Source: Progne subis subis
Lineage: Eukaryota; Chordata; Aves; Passeriformes; Hirundinidae
Direction: 5' to 3'
NCBI GenBank assembly: GCA_022316685.1
Contig: JAKJHU010000024.1
Coordinates: 4,720,501-4,784,500, forward strand
DNA: 64,000 nucleotides
Below the pieces are notes generated by a model. It saw only the letters and a list, made by a program, of their open reading frames with translations, was not told where the DNA came from and searched no databases. Each line of letters opens with the position of its first letter. Positions within the stretch are counted from its first letter, which is position 1. Below, piece after piece: positions 1 to 12,300 of the stretch. The position numbers and the translations under genes were made by a program.

Positions 1-1164
1 TTTCATGGCCTAATCCCAGGCCCTGATCCTGGTGCCACTCAGATATGCATTTGTGGAAATGTCATAATTGTGTTTTAACATTCAAAACACTGGGCTTCTG
101 AATTGTACTCTACTGGTTTTATACATTTTCTTTCTTTCAACGCAGTTGTATTCTAGGAAGAAAATTATCTAATTCCACAATTAATTTCTACCTGCTGTGA
201 CAGTGCACCCTCAGGGTAAACATGATATTTTAAATTAGCACACTGAAAGCTTCCATTGTGATTGACCTTAAAGACACTCACAAATTAATTACTTTGCTCA
301 TCAGTATGGCATGGCAACCAAAAGAAGTGAGCAGATACCCAGCCAGTTAACATGCATGCTTCCATCTGCTGAAAATGACAACAAGGGATTTGTACTACTC
401 TCTCTGAAAGAAAAGCTGTGCTGCTTCCCAAGAAGAATGTTATCAAACTCCTCAATCCCAAATCAAATAAAGACTGCTCATGTTCTGTAAAGAATTGGTA
501 GTGTTTCATAGGTATCTTTACCCTTGGGTTTAAAACTAAAAAGGAGACTATCGCAGCAAATTCATTAAAACCTTGGAATTAAGACCACTGCTTAACAGCT
601 GAAGCTAGGTTATCTTCAAAATTATCATTATATTTATACAAACACTCATGCAGTGCAGATGTCAGAAAGGAATTCTATAATTTATGTACCTCATTGTCCA
701 CCCTCAGATTACTCTCATCTAAAATGCTCTCCTCTGGCTTGGGACAAAAAAATGTGGTATTTATGTGCTAAAGTTCCTGTAAAACTATGGCCAGAGACCA
801 GCACAGAGAAGCAACTTTTTAAATAATTAATTATGAAAGAGTTTGACACCGTTCAAACAAAGACTACAGCTAGCTTCTGAAAAAAAGCTTCCAAAAACAC
901 ACACTTGTGTGTTCAACTTGTACTGTACTGTTCCTGTAATTAAAATCCATATTAAACTGGTCTATATAGCAATATATATACATATATATATAAAAACCTA
1001 TATAATATACATCACATTGGTAAAAAAATCCATACTAATGGGAAATGCAGCACCTATACTTTCTCAGATGTGCTGAGCAATGAGATAGGTGGCTGGCTCC
1101 AAGTCCTGCTCACAGCAGAAGAGACAAGCCTGTTGTGTAGATGACTGCCATTCACATTGTTACA

Positions 1165-1375
1165 GGATGATTTAGGCCGGAGGAGACCTCAGGAGGCCTC
1201 CATCTCAAACTGCTGCTCAAAGCAGAGTCAGCTGTGAAGTCAAACTTCAAAGTTACTCAAAGTTTTATTCAATCTGGTCTAGGAAACCTCCAAGGACACA
1301 GATGGTACAGCCTTGATGGGCAACCTGCTCCACTGCTTGGCTTAATAGTGAAAAAGAGTTTCCTTATGTCTTAAA
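1165..1375 (-). mobile_element. CR1 LINE 3'-end fragment (old copy)
   Basis: On the + strand the segment reads as the reverse complement of the CR1 3' region: a block on cleaning up after multiple-copy 'ctgctcaaagcagagtcagc' (1212-1231) is followed by 'aaacctccaaggacacagat' and a 'caacctgctccactgcttgg' block, ending in 'gtgaaaaagagtttccttat'. These are hallmark CR1 phrases, with substitutions and small indels pointing to an old insertion. It is 5'-truncated, as CR1 copies usually are, and has no coding capacity. It supports an avian (or reptilian) source. Ends are approximate. Confidence 0.85.
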
Positions 1376-4300
1376 ACGTGAGGTATTTGGAGTTTTTATG
1401 CTCCCTGAATATAAAACATTGTAGGTATGATTCACTTTTTAGACACACTAGTTAGAAATCAGAGGTAGCTTTATAAAAGATAACAGAATTACTGGAACGG
1501 AAACCACAGTTTGAGGGAAAAACATGACATTTTGCTCCAAAGCACAGCTTTTTTACAATTATCTTTTATGGCTTATTTAATCCAACTGTTTCCTCTGCAA
1601 TTTACAAATGGGCTGATATCTCACAGAAAAATTAATAAAATCTTTATAAACTTTCTTCTCTAAAGAAGAGACACCATGTTTACTTTAAGTAAGTATCATA
1701 GCCAGAGCTATGAGTGGAATGGTATTTGTTCCTCTGTGGCTCCTGCACAACAGGATAGGAGGAAAATCAAAATAATATAGGAGCCAACTCTCAAGCATTT
1801 GAGGTAACACCTGGCAGATGGAATAGGATAAAAAAGGGATCATATGTCCCACACGCAAGTTATAGACTCCTAAATCTGACACTGTAATGAGAAAATCAAA
1901 ACCAAATGACACTGAACATTGTGGAACATGGAAGCAGCTGAGCTGTTCAGCCCAGCCAGCACAAGTCTCTGTTAGCTCGCTGCACCGCTTTGAGATCACC
2001 TTTCTGAAGTATCTTGGATGCCACCTTCTAAAGCATTTCTCTTCCTAATGTTTACCTCCTAAAAAGCTCCCTACCTACTCAAACCGATCTCAGAGAGAAC
2101 ACTGACAGGCTCCTTCTACTGCACCCACATCATTATTCAAAACCTAATCCTAAAGAAGCACCCGGGGGATTTCAGTGAGCATCATCTTGAAAAATTACCT
2201 TTTTCTTTCAAATTAATGATATGCTAACATCTACCTTAATTAAAATTGAATTAAAATATCAAATATGTGTCAACTTACAAAAAGTACCCTAACAGTGCCT
2301 GAGTTTATGTTCCCAGGTATAATAAGCCCTTGGCTATATGGGACAGAATCATGAATATTGTAATAGTACCATGAATAGCACCACACTGGTAGATTCTTTT
2401 AAAAACTGAAACTTATTAAAAATCAAAGTAATTAACTACTGTATTACAGAAAACACTCACCTCTTAAGCCCATTTGTCTTTGGGACAAGTTCTTATGCTA
2501 ACTTTTCTTTCTCCATTCCAGCAGAAATTTCTGCACCCAAGAAAGGGATACTATATGTACTGATTCTTCATTTGGGGAAAAATATGGTTAATTGTATGAT
2601 GGTTAATTCAAAACCTTAAAATGAAACAGAACACAAAGTCCATCAGAATGTTTGCACCATCATTTGTAATCTTGACCTAATCTTTCCCTTAATGCACCCT
2701 TAGTGATTATGACAAGGACTGGTATTGCAGTGGAAATTTGAGTAGTGATTTTTTATTATTATTATTTTATTATTTTGAGACCCATTCCTGCAAGATGCTG
2801 AGTCTCAGGAATGAGATGATCTACAATGATCAACAGTTGAGGATACTCTGGCCTTTCAATTCCCACAAACTTCATGTTGCTACAGCAGAATATTGCAAGC
2901 AGCCTCTTTATTATTACAACACTTTGGTCAATAAATATTCATATAAATGCTATGAGACACAAACTAGTTTTGCCTGCATATAAATATTTAGAGAATATAC
3001 CAAAATAAATTCATGCATATGACATCATACAGAATACTGCTCTTTGTTACTTCTGCAGCTCTATTTAGAAAGTACATTAAAAATGCATAAATTAGAAGAG
3101 GTATTTAATATTAAATGTTCTACAGATTCCTGTGACTGAGAGAGACTTAATCACCAACTTAGCCCAACTTTAATTGTGACTTGACAGGCTAAAAATTATG
3201 TATTTTTAGAGATAATAGTCAATTTTAAATATTGCCAAGTGAGTATTCTAGCCTTTAAAAATCATATTATTCTTACTCATTTTGAGTTGGACAAACCAAA
3301 TTCTATCAAACAACTTCTGGATTTTTCTATCTGCACTCTATTCTGAAATAAGAAGTATTTTAATCTTAATTCTCCAAGTTTCACTTATTCTATGGGATCA
3401 TATTTTTTTGTGATCTTGTAGAAGAGAATCTTAATTCTTAAATTTTACAAGATTTAAAATTATATAAGTCCCACATAACCAACAATCAATTAAAAGCTAC
3501 TCTGACGGGATCTGTTGTAAAGTACTTGTCCATATTGGAAGGGGAAAATGCCAGAACACTTGTAAGCAGAGTTCCATAATCTAGGAAAAGCATTTTTTGA
3601 TAGAGAAACACTCTTTATAGATGCAGTCAATTTTACAAAGAATACCTTTCACACTGATAAAATATTTAATTACATTTTCTCATTTCTATTCATAGTGATT
3701 CAAATATAACTGAACTATAAATCTGAATATCTTATAGCTATACTGTACTCTAAAGATTATGTTAACTCCTAAAAGGCCAGAAAGAGGATTTATTTTATAG
3801 ATTTGGTTTTGATGCATTTACGAAGTCCTGAATTAAAAAGTAAATAAATAAGCATGGTATCTGAAGGAAAAACAAAGCAAGCCAAATTACAGAAATGTTT
3901 AAAAGCATTGATCTTAGCTTTATATACAATTTAAACTTCCACAGATTTAAGTCTTCCTTGTATTTCATATGCGCTGTAAATATGTGGGAATACTTTAATA
4001 AGGCCATTTCTTCTCCAGTGAAAATGAAGGTCAAGCTTAAACCAACAAAAGTAAATTCTAGATATGGATTAGCTTTAAACAAAGAGTTAAAGAAGTGCCT
4101 GACTCACTGGTTCTCTGTTAAACCTGTCCACATCATCCAGTACCTAAATATTTCAGTCCATCTGTCAGGCATTGGCACTTGTTGAGGGAAGCAGTAACAC
4201 TGATGCTGACTCACAGCTCCTCACATCACAGCACACCTCACACTGGAAATAACAGCACTGCACCTCTGCAGACACGTGATTTTAACTACTCCAGTGCACA

Positions 4301-7274
4301 CTTACAGAGATATGTAAAGAAAGGTAATGTTCACAGATAAGTTCCTAAAACAACTCTGAGTAACAAAAATTCTTTTGAAAGATTCACTCCTAGAAAGCAA
4401 GGAGTAGGAAAAACATCAACTCATAAGTTAATTTGCCGTAATTATTTAGTCACCTTTTAATTCTGTTAATGTACAAAAAAGTCAAAATGCATTTTTCAGG
4501 TAATAGTAGGACTTAAAAAAATTCTCTGTTTAGAAAAATAATCATCACTAGGACAGTTACACTGTCAAAACATGCTTCTAAAGCCTCATTTTTATATTTT
4601 AATTACTATAGACTTGGACTAGAAAGCAAGGTCACAGTATTGACAAATTCCAAAAATTACTCTGCTAATATCATGGATAATTACAAATTGTACTTCAACC
4701 TGATAGTAAAAACTATTCAAATATTAGCAAATTTAATCATTTAACGTAGTCCCACTGTGAATTTTATCTCACACGTGCAATAATTTTATATTTTATTTAA
4801 CATCTAAGTACTCTTCACTGGCTAAATTAAACTAATTTTTTACTAATTTTTATATTCATCTGATTTTAAAGAACTTCAGGTGTTCTGTTTCCATCATGTT
4901 CTTTACAAATGTGAACAAATATAACGTGTCAAAATTTTAGCTTCTGTACCATTGATAGCTTAATTTTGTTTGTACCTTTTTCTCTCTCTTTAGCTTCCTT
5001 GAGACATCAAAATCTTTTATGCAGTGAACAAATTTGTCCCCTTCAAGGACATTTCAGAGCAGTTAACATCAACAAGGGTCAGTATTCAACCCTTCTTTCC
5101 AATTCCCTAAACTTTTAATTGTCACTGGAGAATGCCAAAAATTCAAAATCCAGACCACCTTCTTAATTTAGTAGAAAATCCAACACTCATGACATATTAG
5201 GTATAAGACCATTTTAAAGAAGAATTTTCCTGTTTGGAAAAAATATTTGTTAGCACTGCAATTCAAAAGTTTTCAGATGTTACCTGCTATAAAGATTGCC
5301 TTTCCACAGATGCACATGCACAGTATCCTTTTTCATAACTCCCATCACCACTTTCGAGCTGCCAAACTCAGACTGCAGAACTTCAAACTTATTTATATAT
5401 AATTTGGTACCTACAGGCAATTTATCAACTTCACATTCTATGCACCCAAGTGAACAAGTCTGTGTCTTACTCCAACTGCCAGCAATACATCCTGCAATAT
5501 GGTGTGAAGAAAAGTTGCTGTAACTTTAGGCACACACTGAGAACATCCTTCCCCATCTAGACAAGATGCATTCACAGCGTGCCTCTCCTCTGCTAATACT
5601 CTGCCCCTTGGTGCCTGCAGGAAAGCTTTTGGGATCTCTTCTCTTTTCTCTCACAACCACATATTTCACACCGACTGCAGCAGTCAGTCTCCATACAAAG
5701 ACCTCAAGAAGAAATGTAATTGACACAGAATTTCATAGGTTTTTAAGGTTGATTAAAAGCTTTGCTAGTTCTTCACAATCAGGTATCAGGGCATAACCAA
5801 AAAATTTCTCACGAGAACTTGAATTTTGTTTAATTTTTCAGACAAACTTTAACAAACAGAATTCTTTCAGGCACTAATTGCTAATGATTCTCACCAGTCT
5901 TCAGACAGTCTTTTCTGGCAAAAAAAAAAAATTACTTGTCAGGTTGCTAGAGAGTGGAGGAATAAGTCTAACACATATTTTCATTTTCTTCCGCATGGAT
6001 TATTAAAATCAAGCAGAAATGAACTGGGTCATTTTATGCTATCCTTTTGAAACATGTTTTTAGGTACCTTTTCATACATCAAACAAATTATTAGCTTGTA
6101 ACACATAAAAGTACCTGAGAAGGTCAGGATTTCTGAAGGCTTGTTTTTAGGGGAACCTCTGGTTTTCTTTTTTAACTTTACTCTTCAACATCTTACCGAT
6201 TTCAAAGACAGCTATTCCAAGCAGCATCAGGAAGTAAAAAAACATACTGCATCACCGAAGCACCATAAAAAGTTTGCATTCTATAATTAATTTAAGAGTT
6301 CTTATGCTTTGCCAACTTTATCTATGATAGATTGAGAAAAAAAAGAAGGAGAGAAAAGCACGAGAAAAGTAAAGCTAGGAAAAAAGAGAACTAATCACTG
6401 AGGTGCTCTAGAAAAGATTTAAATACCTTCAATCTTGCCTTCACGACTTTGAATCTAGGTTTTTTCATATGAAATTGTTTCTGCTGAAAGCACCATTCAC
6501 TGTCCTTTGGACAACCTGAGGTTTTCAGTGCATTGATACCATTATTTTATATTGAATTCCAATGAATATATGTGGCCATCCCCTTTTATATTTTTTTAGA
6601 GCTGAGAAAATAGAGCTTTTACATACTTTGCACAGGAGGGTTAAAAAAAAATAAAAATTCTCCTTTCTTATCTTTTATATCTTCCTTGTAGAAGGCAATT
6701 CAAAAGCAGCTATATCAGAGCGGAGTCTCTTTCCATTGTTGACCCGGGAACTGTCAATGAAAGCTCATTCATGATTTCCTTTCCATGCCATAAGGAAATA
6801 TAATCTGTAGGCCTACCTTCCAAGGAAATGAAAAACTTTATCTCTGTAAAAGATACTGCTATATGAAAAGGGGGTGTCTAAGATATCTTAGCATAAAACA
6901 TAAATTTCAATTCACTCACAAAACAAAATCTAGTTATTGTAATCCCAGAAGCAATTCAAAAATGTAATGAAACACTGGAAAAGTCAGCATTTTTTATCTG
7001 GGAGCACTATGCCAAAGATATGCAATCTTTTCAGATAGCCTGTAAGCACAAAACTCCATTTTTCTTTTAGCAGTGGCCTTAGCTCCCGAAGGCAAACACC
7101 AATCTTGTAGACTTTCACATAGTTAGAAAATCACATTCTGTTCACACTCAACCTAACAGCCTCCAAAGCTTGAGGTTTTGTTTTGTCTGGAGTTTGGTAT
7201 TTTAACATTTAAGTTTTGCTTTTTTAAGGATCTTTTCAGCCCACTTTCCCCTTAGTTAAGATTATATAGCACCT

Positions 7275-7290
7275 AAAAAAAAAAAAAAAA
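7275..7290. repeat. Poly(A) run
   Basis: Uninterrupted run of 16 A residues. It has no flanking retroposed gene that I can recognise, so it is treated as a simple homopolymer. Confidence 0.9.
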
Positions 7291-8033
7291 TTACCAAAAA
7301 ACTACCAACCATAAAGCTAATACATTTTTACCACACAAAGCTGGAAACCACATTTATAGTGTCGTAAAGATTACTCCAACCATAGATCTTGATTTTGAGT
7401 CCTCTAAGGGAAAATAATTGAACCATTAAGATTCTCAAGATTCTTTGCCCATGTTAGCAGGATAGTGCTGCTATTTACACTTGGGCCACGCCCAGCTGTG
7501 CTGAACGCACATCCCTGAGGAAGCCAACTCCCATCGCCGCCTGTCCTGTGAAACTGACCTGCATGGGCGGACAGCAGCCGCGCCAGAGCCCTGGCTGGCA
7601 AAGCAGCGCTGTCTTGACTGCAATGATGTTGGCTGATGTAGGGAAAAGGAAACTCCCGATCGCCCTTGGGAAGGTTTGCAAGGGTTCCTCTCAGCAAATG
7701 ACTTCCACCTGCCTGCACCTGCACAGGCTTTCCCAGCTCAGCTCAAAGACCAAACCAGAGGAGACACAATGGTCCCCTGCTGCCCATGGCCAGCTGGTAA
7801 AGCATAGGTGGCTTTACCCTAACCAGAGCTCAGTCAAGCCCTGACTTAATTTTCTAGACCGTGATGCGAAAGGGATTCCTGAGGAAAAGCCTGTACCCGC
7901 ACCTCCCCACATCAACCCACCCTTGCCATGGTGCCAGGCGCTCCTTTCGGGAGAGCGGCTCCTCCCCGCCTACAGCTGCGCTCCACAGAGGAGACGGCCT
8001 CCGCCGGTCACTGCCGGGGGCGATAAACCGCAG

Positions 8034-8097
8034 CCGGGTGCGGGCTCGGACGATAACCCGGGTGCGGTGTCCAGCGCTGACCCCCGGCCGGGTGCGG
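8034..8097 (+). repeat. Threefold iterated 10-mer CCGGGTGCGG in the CpG island
   Basis: CCGGGTGCGG occurs exactly at 8034-8043, 8058-8067 and 8088-8097, at spacings of 24 and 30 bases. The first two copies are each preceded by a related CGATAA(A/C)CC. This looks like a small, partly decayed tandem duplication at the upstream edge of the island. Confidence 0.7.
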
Positions 8098-8405
8098 GCC
8101 CGGTGGGGCCGCCCCTCACAGGGGGCACGGCGCCCCCAAGCGGCCCGGCCACGCCTCCCCTCAGCCCGCGGCCGCTGCCCGGAGCCCCCGCGCCCCCCGC
8201 CCGCCTGCCGGCGCTGATGTCATATCCGCCGCCCGCTCCGCGCCCGTCCAGCCGCGCCGGCTCCGCCGTCTCCCGGGCCCAAACTTTTGCGGTGGGCTGG
8301 CCGGGGGGAGGGGAGGGGCGGGGTGGGACGGGGCCGTGGAGCCGCTCCGCCGGCTCGGGCAGCGCCGTCCTCGCCCGCCCTCCCCGCGCCGAGGCTGCCC
8401 GCGGA

Positions 8406-8513
8406 ATGAGCGTCCCCCGGGCGGCTGCCGCTGCCGCCTCCACTCGGGCTCCGGCGGGCGGGCAGAGAGCGCGGCTGCCGGCGCGGTCGTTGCGGCGGGA
8501 GCGGAGTGAATGA
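8406..8513 (+). CDS. Putative upstream ORF 1 in the exon 1A leader (35 codons plus stop)
   Basis: An ATG at 8406 with G at -3 opens a 35-codon frame, starting MSVPRAAAAAAS, and closing with TGA at 8511-8513, 39 bases before the OLFM3 1A start codon. The peptide is Ala/Arg-rich, as expected of any frame through GC-rich leader, so no function of the peptide is claimed. If transcription starts upstream of 8406, this frame would be met first by scanning ribosomes and could lower or condition translation of the 458-residue form. Whether it lies in the mRNA is unknown. Confidence 0.35.
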   Translation: MSVPRAAAAAASTRAPAGGQRARLPARSLRRERSE

Positions 8514-8552
8514 CCGAGAGGAGCGGCGCGGAGAGGCAGCCCCGGGATCAGG

Positions 8553-8621
8553 ATGCGGGCACCCGCCGGCATCCTCAACCTCCTGCTTCTGTCCTTGCTG
8601 GCCGGCCTCGATCCCTCCAAG
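8553..8621 (+). CDS. OLFM3: OLFM3 exon 1A: signal peptide of the 458-residue isoform
   Basis: Encodes 23 residues, beginning MRAPAGILNL and ending AGLDPSK. The Leu-rich core (about residues 7-18) after a short basic start is a typical secretory signal peptide, with cleavage likely near the AGL/DPSK boundary. The start has A at -3; no in-frame ATG upstream was found to be better placed. The exon ends AAG followed by the donor gtagga, phase 0, matching the phase-0 start of exon 2 at 47428. The remembered human alternative N-terminus shares the pattern NLLLLSL.AGLDPSK, which is the main reason for choosing this start and frame. It lies in a CpG island, so broad neural expression is plausible but inferred. 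Confidence 0.93.
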
Positions 8622-9283
8622 GTAGGAGCCGGCCGGGCGGCAAGTTCTCAGCGGCGGAGCCTGCCCGCACACGGCGTATGCGGTAGCGGGCGATGCGCCG
8701 GATGGCTCCGGAGAGAGGCGGGTGCGCGTCCTTGTCTGCCCGAGCGGCCGGGAGGGAGAGGAGAGCTCGCGTCGGGAGCGGCTGGCCCCGCTTCCCGGCG
8801 TGGCGGCCCGGGCGAGGGGCGCGGTGCCCGCCGTCAGCGGGGTGCAGATGCCGAGCAGTGGGGCCCTAGGGCCCGGGAGCGCAGGGCAGGGCACCCCCGA
8901 GCCCCGCAGCTGCCCACGGCCCCGGGCAGCAGCCCTGGCTCGCAGGAGCTGAGCTGCGTCCGCCGCAGAGGGACGGGGCCGCCGTGCCCGGTAGCTGTCC
9001 AAGGCCGGTCGCTGTCCAGCGCGAACCAGCGGCGATCCATCCCGCTCCAGGCAAGGAGGCGTTTATAGCGCTGGGTGACTGCCCCAGTTCGGGGGAAGCA
9101 GCGAGGCGCTGGAAGCAGGGATCGGCAGCCTCCGACTGGAAATAAATTTGTTTAGAGTGAAACTGGAGGCGTCACGTGAAGGCACTGCATTTAGTACTAT
9201 AGCCACGCTCCGGGCTGCTGCAGTTCGGTAAGTTTACAAACGCGTTCAAGTCGCTAAGAGATGGCAGCTGAAATTGAAATAAC

Positions 9284-9361
9284 GATAAAAGTAAACGATA
9301 GGTTTACAATAAGTAACAATTGATATGATAACAAATAATGATAAAAGTAAACAATAGGTTT
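9284..9361. repeat. Pair of 22-base direct repeats
   Basis: The 22-base segment at 9284-9305 recurs at 9340-9361 with one substitution (G to A), an offset of 56 bases. Both carry GATAAAAGTAAAC followed by ATAGGTTT. A local duplication with partial decay of the spacer is the simplest reading. Confidence 0.75.
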
Positions 9362-12300
9362 TAGCTATGCAGCCTGGCTGGTGAAGGAGATTTCAGATTA
9401 AGTCATTTAGAAAACCGGAACTGCGCTCTACCCGTTACAAGCGGTAATGACTGAAAGCCCCCAGGTCTGCAGATGTCTGTAGAGCTGTATTTTATAGATG
9501 TGGAACTTGTCTCACTTGTCGGGTTTTCTTGTGGCATACAGTCTTGTAACTGAGCATGATAAAAACATGACGAGAAAACATTGCTATAGTATTGCAGTCC
9601 ATTACCAGCAGCACTCCATACCGTGTTGCCACAATTTACATTGCATGGTGGTGAGTGTCATATTATTGATACCAGTTAGGTGCCAGACAACCATGTGAGG
9701 CAACACTCAACTCTTAAGGTAGATTTTTCATTTAAAATAAAGACATTAATCTGTACATATACAAATGTGTACTGAATGTCCAACAGGATGGAAGGGATAG
9801 TCCTCTTTAAAAACAAAAACAGAATCTAACAAGCATTTTACTGGAAATCTGATTTATGGCTGCAGTATTCTGACTGCTTTTCAATCAGTAAAATATAGTG
9901 ACAACTTAAAAAAGCAGGAGGTGATAGAGGATTAATAACATTACCTAAGAAATTAGTTATATCAGTTCTATTAAATAAGAGCTTATTTGGAAGTATCAGG
10001 TATTGCTGTGCCTGTAAGGAGACTCATCTGGCAATGCACACGCAGGAGTTTCACATCTGTGTGAATAGCAGCACATGGTCTCATTATAACTACAGGTTTC
10101 CACACACTCGTTTTATTTCTCTGTCTTCCATTGCACTTAGCAAGATGTACTAAAGAGACTGCATAAAAGCAAGAAAAGCAAATTTATATCGTTCTCTGTC
10201 CACAGAATAGTAAAACCACTAATGAAACAAACAGATCTGGCAGAACAATTCTTTTTAGTTCAGACCCCAAAATGACAGTGGGAAAAAAATGTTCCATTTT
10301 CTGTCTCTGTCACCATGCAGCACTGAAAAATAGGATGAGGCACTGGAATGAAATGGCACAAATGAACTTTGGAAACTTTGCTTCTAGCCCTTTTTGCTGT
10401 GGCATGCTTTGCAGAGGGCATGAAAATGCCCTTTTATTTTTCACTCTGTGTGACATTTTCAGATGTTTTTTCCAGGCTCTTTTGCCATTGTCAAGGGTCA
10501 GAAATAAAAAAGCTCGAAAGCCCTTAAGATTACATTAAAATTAGAAATCTGGCTTTTTATCAGAGCTAATTAGGTTTTCCTAAAATAAAAAAAGGGAAAT
10601 CAAGTGGATCCTACACCACATTAAACATAGGAAGGTGCCACATAGCAAACAGTAATTTAATTTTGTTGACTATGAACAATATATTTCATATTTCTGTGGA
10701 AATTATATATGTAAAAATTTTAACAGCATTTTTCTAGGAAAAAAGTACAAGTTCTGACTGAACACACTTCTGAAACTAGTGCTCAATTATTTATATCTTG
10801 ATTCATGCTAAATTGAAATAGAATAATAATTTTCTGCTCTGCAGGTTGGGAAGCAAAACTGTGATATGAACCTAATTGTAGGAAACAAGGGAATGGTAAA
10901 TTCTTTCTTTTCCAGAAAGAATTGTGCAGTATGCTCATGCCTAGCAAGACAACTTTCTATGTGCCCTTGACAGTCACAAACTATTTAGCTTATGGAGATG
11001 AATCACAACAGATATTTATGGTATATACAACATATTTCTAGTCATGTCCTGCATAATTTTCAGGTAATAATTTATTTTATCGAGCCACTATTTTAAAATA
11101 ATGCCTCAGGGAGTTAAAAAAAAGTCTTTAATTTAGTACTAGGCTATCACTGAGTCAAGACTGCTGCCTTCAGGCACTCTTATTATGACAGAGAGGTTGT
11201 GTTCAACTTACTCAGTTATTTACTGATAGTAAAGTGTTTAAGTATCGCCATCTTATGGTAAAACATGTAACAAAAATTTATATATAGTTTATTCCTCAAT
11301 CTCTGAAATATTAGGATTTTATTTCAACCATAGTTATTTATTGCCTATGCTCTTGAATTCTTTCTTTTAAACTTGATATAAAATATTGATCAACTGTAGA
11401 AATTATTCTTTAACAACTGGAAGGCAGCTCACTAATGATAAATTTTAACACAGTGCTTATTACTGAATTTCAATTTAAGATCATTATTAAATGTTATATT
11501 TGTTGACTTTATTCTATTTTTATCTGTATTTACATAGGATTTTTTTAAAAAAATATCCATGATAATATATTTCATTAAAGATTTATTTCCAACAGGGTGG
11601 CTAGACATTCTGCAGAAAGCCAGCTACAGTGAAGGGATTTGGAAAGAAAAATCTTCCTTTCTCCTACTCATAAGTGCAGTATCTTGAAAGAAGGAAGTAT
11701 CCAGTAATAGGAAATTTCTAAGAGTTACTGCTAGATGGCATCTCTGTGCTGCTTTTCTCCATCTGGAGTTTTCTGTAATGCCCTTCACAGTATGTAAAGT
11801 GGACTTCTTTTCTAAGGGTTGCTTTGCTGACCATCATTTAATGATCACAGTGGTGTAACCAAGAAAGCATTTTGTAGTGTGATAAAGCTGCTCCACACAG
11901 AAATCAAGCTCAGCATTTTTGGAAGTCTAGATGTCATTTTGTAAGTTTAATTTTGTAAATCTAAATAGATCTGATAAAAATGTTCGTGTTTCAGTGCAGT
12001 TAATGACTTTTAGGCCTTCAGATTTTATAATGGCTTTATATCCTACATCTATTTATTTTGCATTGTTTGAATTTTGCAAAAAAATATTTCAGAAAATGAC
12101 TGCCAAGTACAATCCCAGACAGAAACAAAGTGCATTATTATTAAGGACAGTAACAGAAAGGGACTGTGATTTATATTCATTACATGGGATAATAGGATGT
12201 TTGGGAATATTAATATTATGAAACAAAAAGCTGGTTTGAAATCAGTCATCTGGTTTTGAATGCTTAAACTTTGCATCTTTGGAATGGCCATTTTAAAAAC

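Larger units (their letters stand above)
1..7900. other. AT-rich 5' flank without recognised genes
   Basis: The open frames here are short, start at arbitrary positions, lack splice-site support and resemble no family I know. Apart from one CR1 fragment near 1.2 kb, an AT-alternating stretch near 970-1005 and homopolymer A runs near 5920 and 7275-7290, I see nothing that can be named. Distal regulatory elements of OLFM3 may lie here but cannot be recognised from one sequence. Confidence 0.6.
7925..9070 (+). promoter_or_regulatory. OLFM3: CpG island with promoter and 5' UTR for OLFM3 exon 1A
   Basis: Base composition shifts sharply from AT-rich flank to dense G+C with many CpG dinucleotides, then back to AT-rich intron. 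The island contains a perfect GGGGCGGGG Sp1/KLF-type box at 8315-8323 inside a G-rich tract (8308-8333), and a near-palindromic CRE-like TGATGTCA at 8215-8222. I see no TATA box at a suitable place, so a dispersed TATA-less promoter is inferred. The transcription start cannot be fixed from sequence; the most likely zone is about 8230-8500. Long open frames on both strands here are composition effects. Confidence 0.8.

Noticed and set aside
7970..9002. Long open frames on the minus strand and alternative + frames across the CpG island (up to 260 codons)
   Set aside because: They are rich in Ala, Arg, Gly and Pro, overlap one another in several frames and match no family; stop codons are rare in GC-rich DNA, so these are composition effects.
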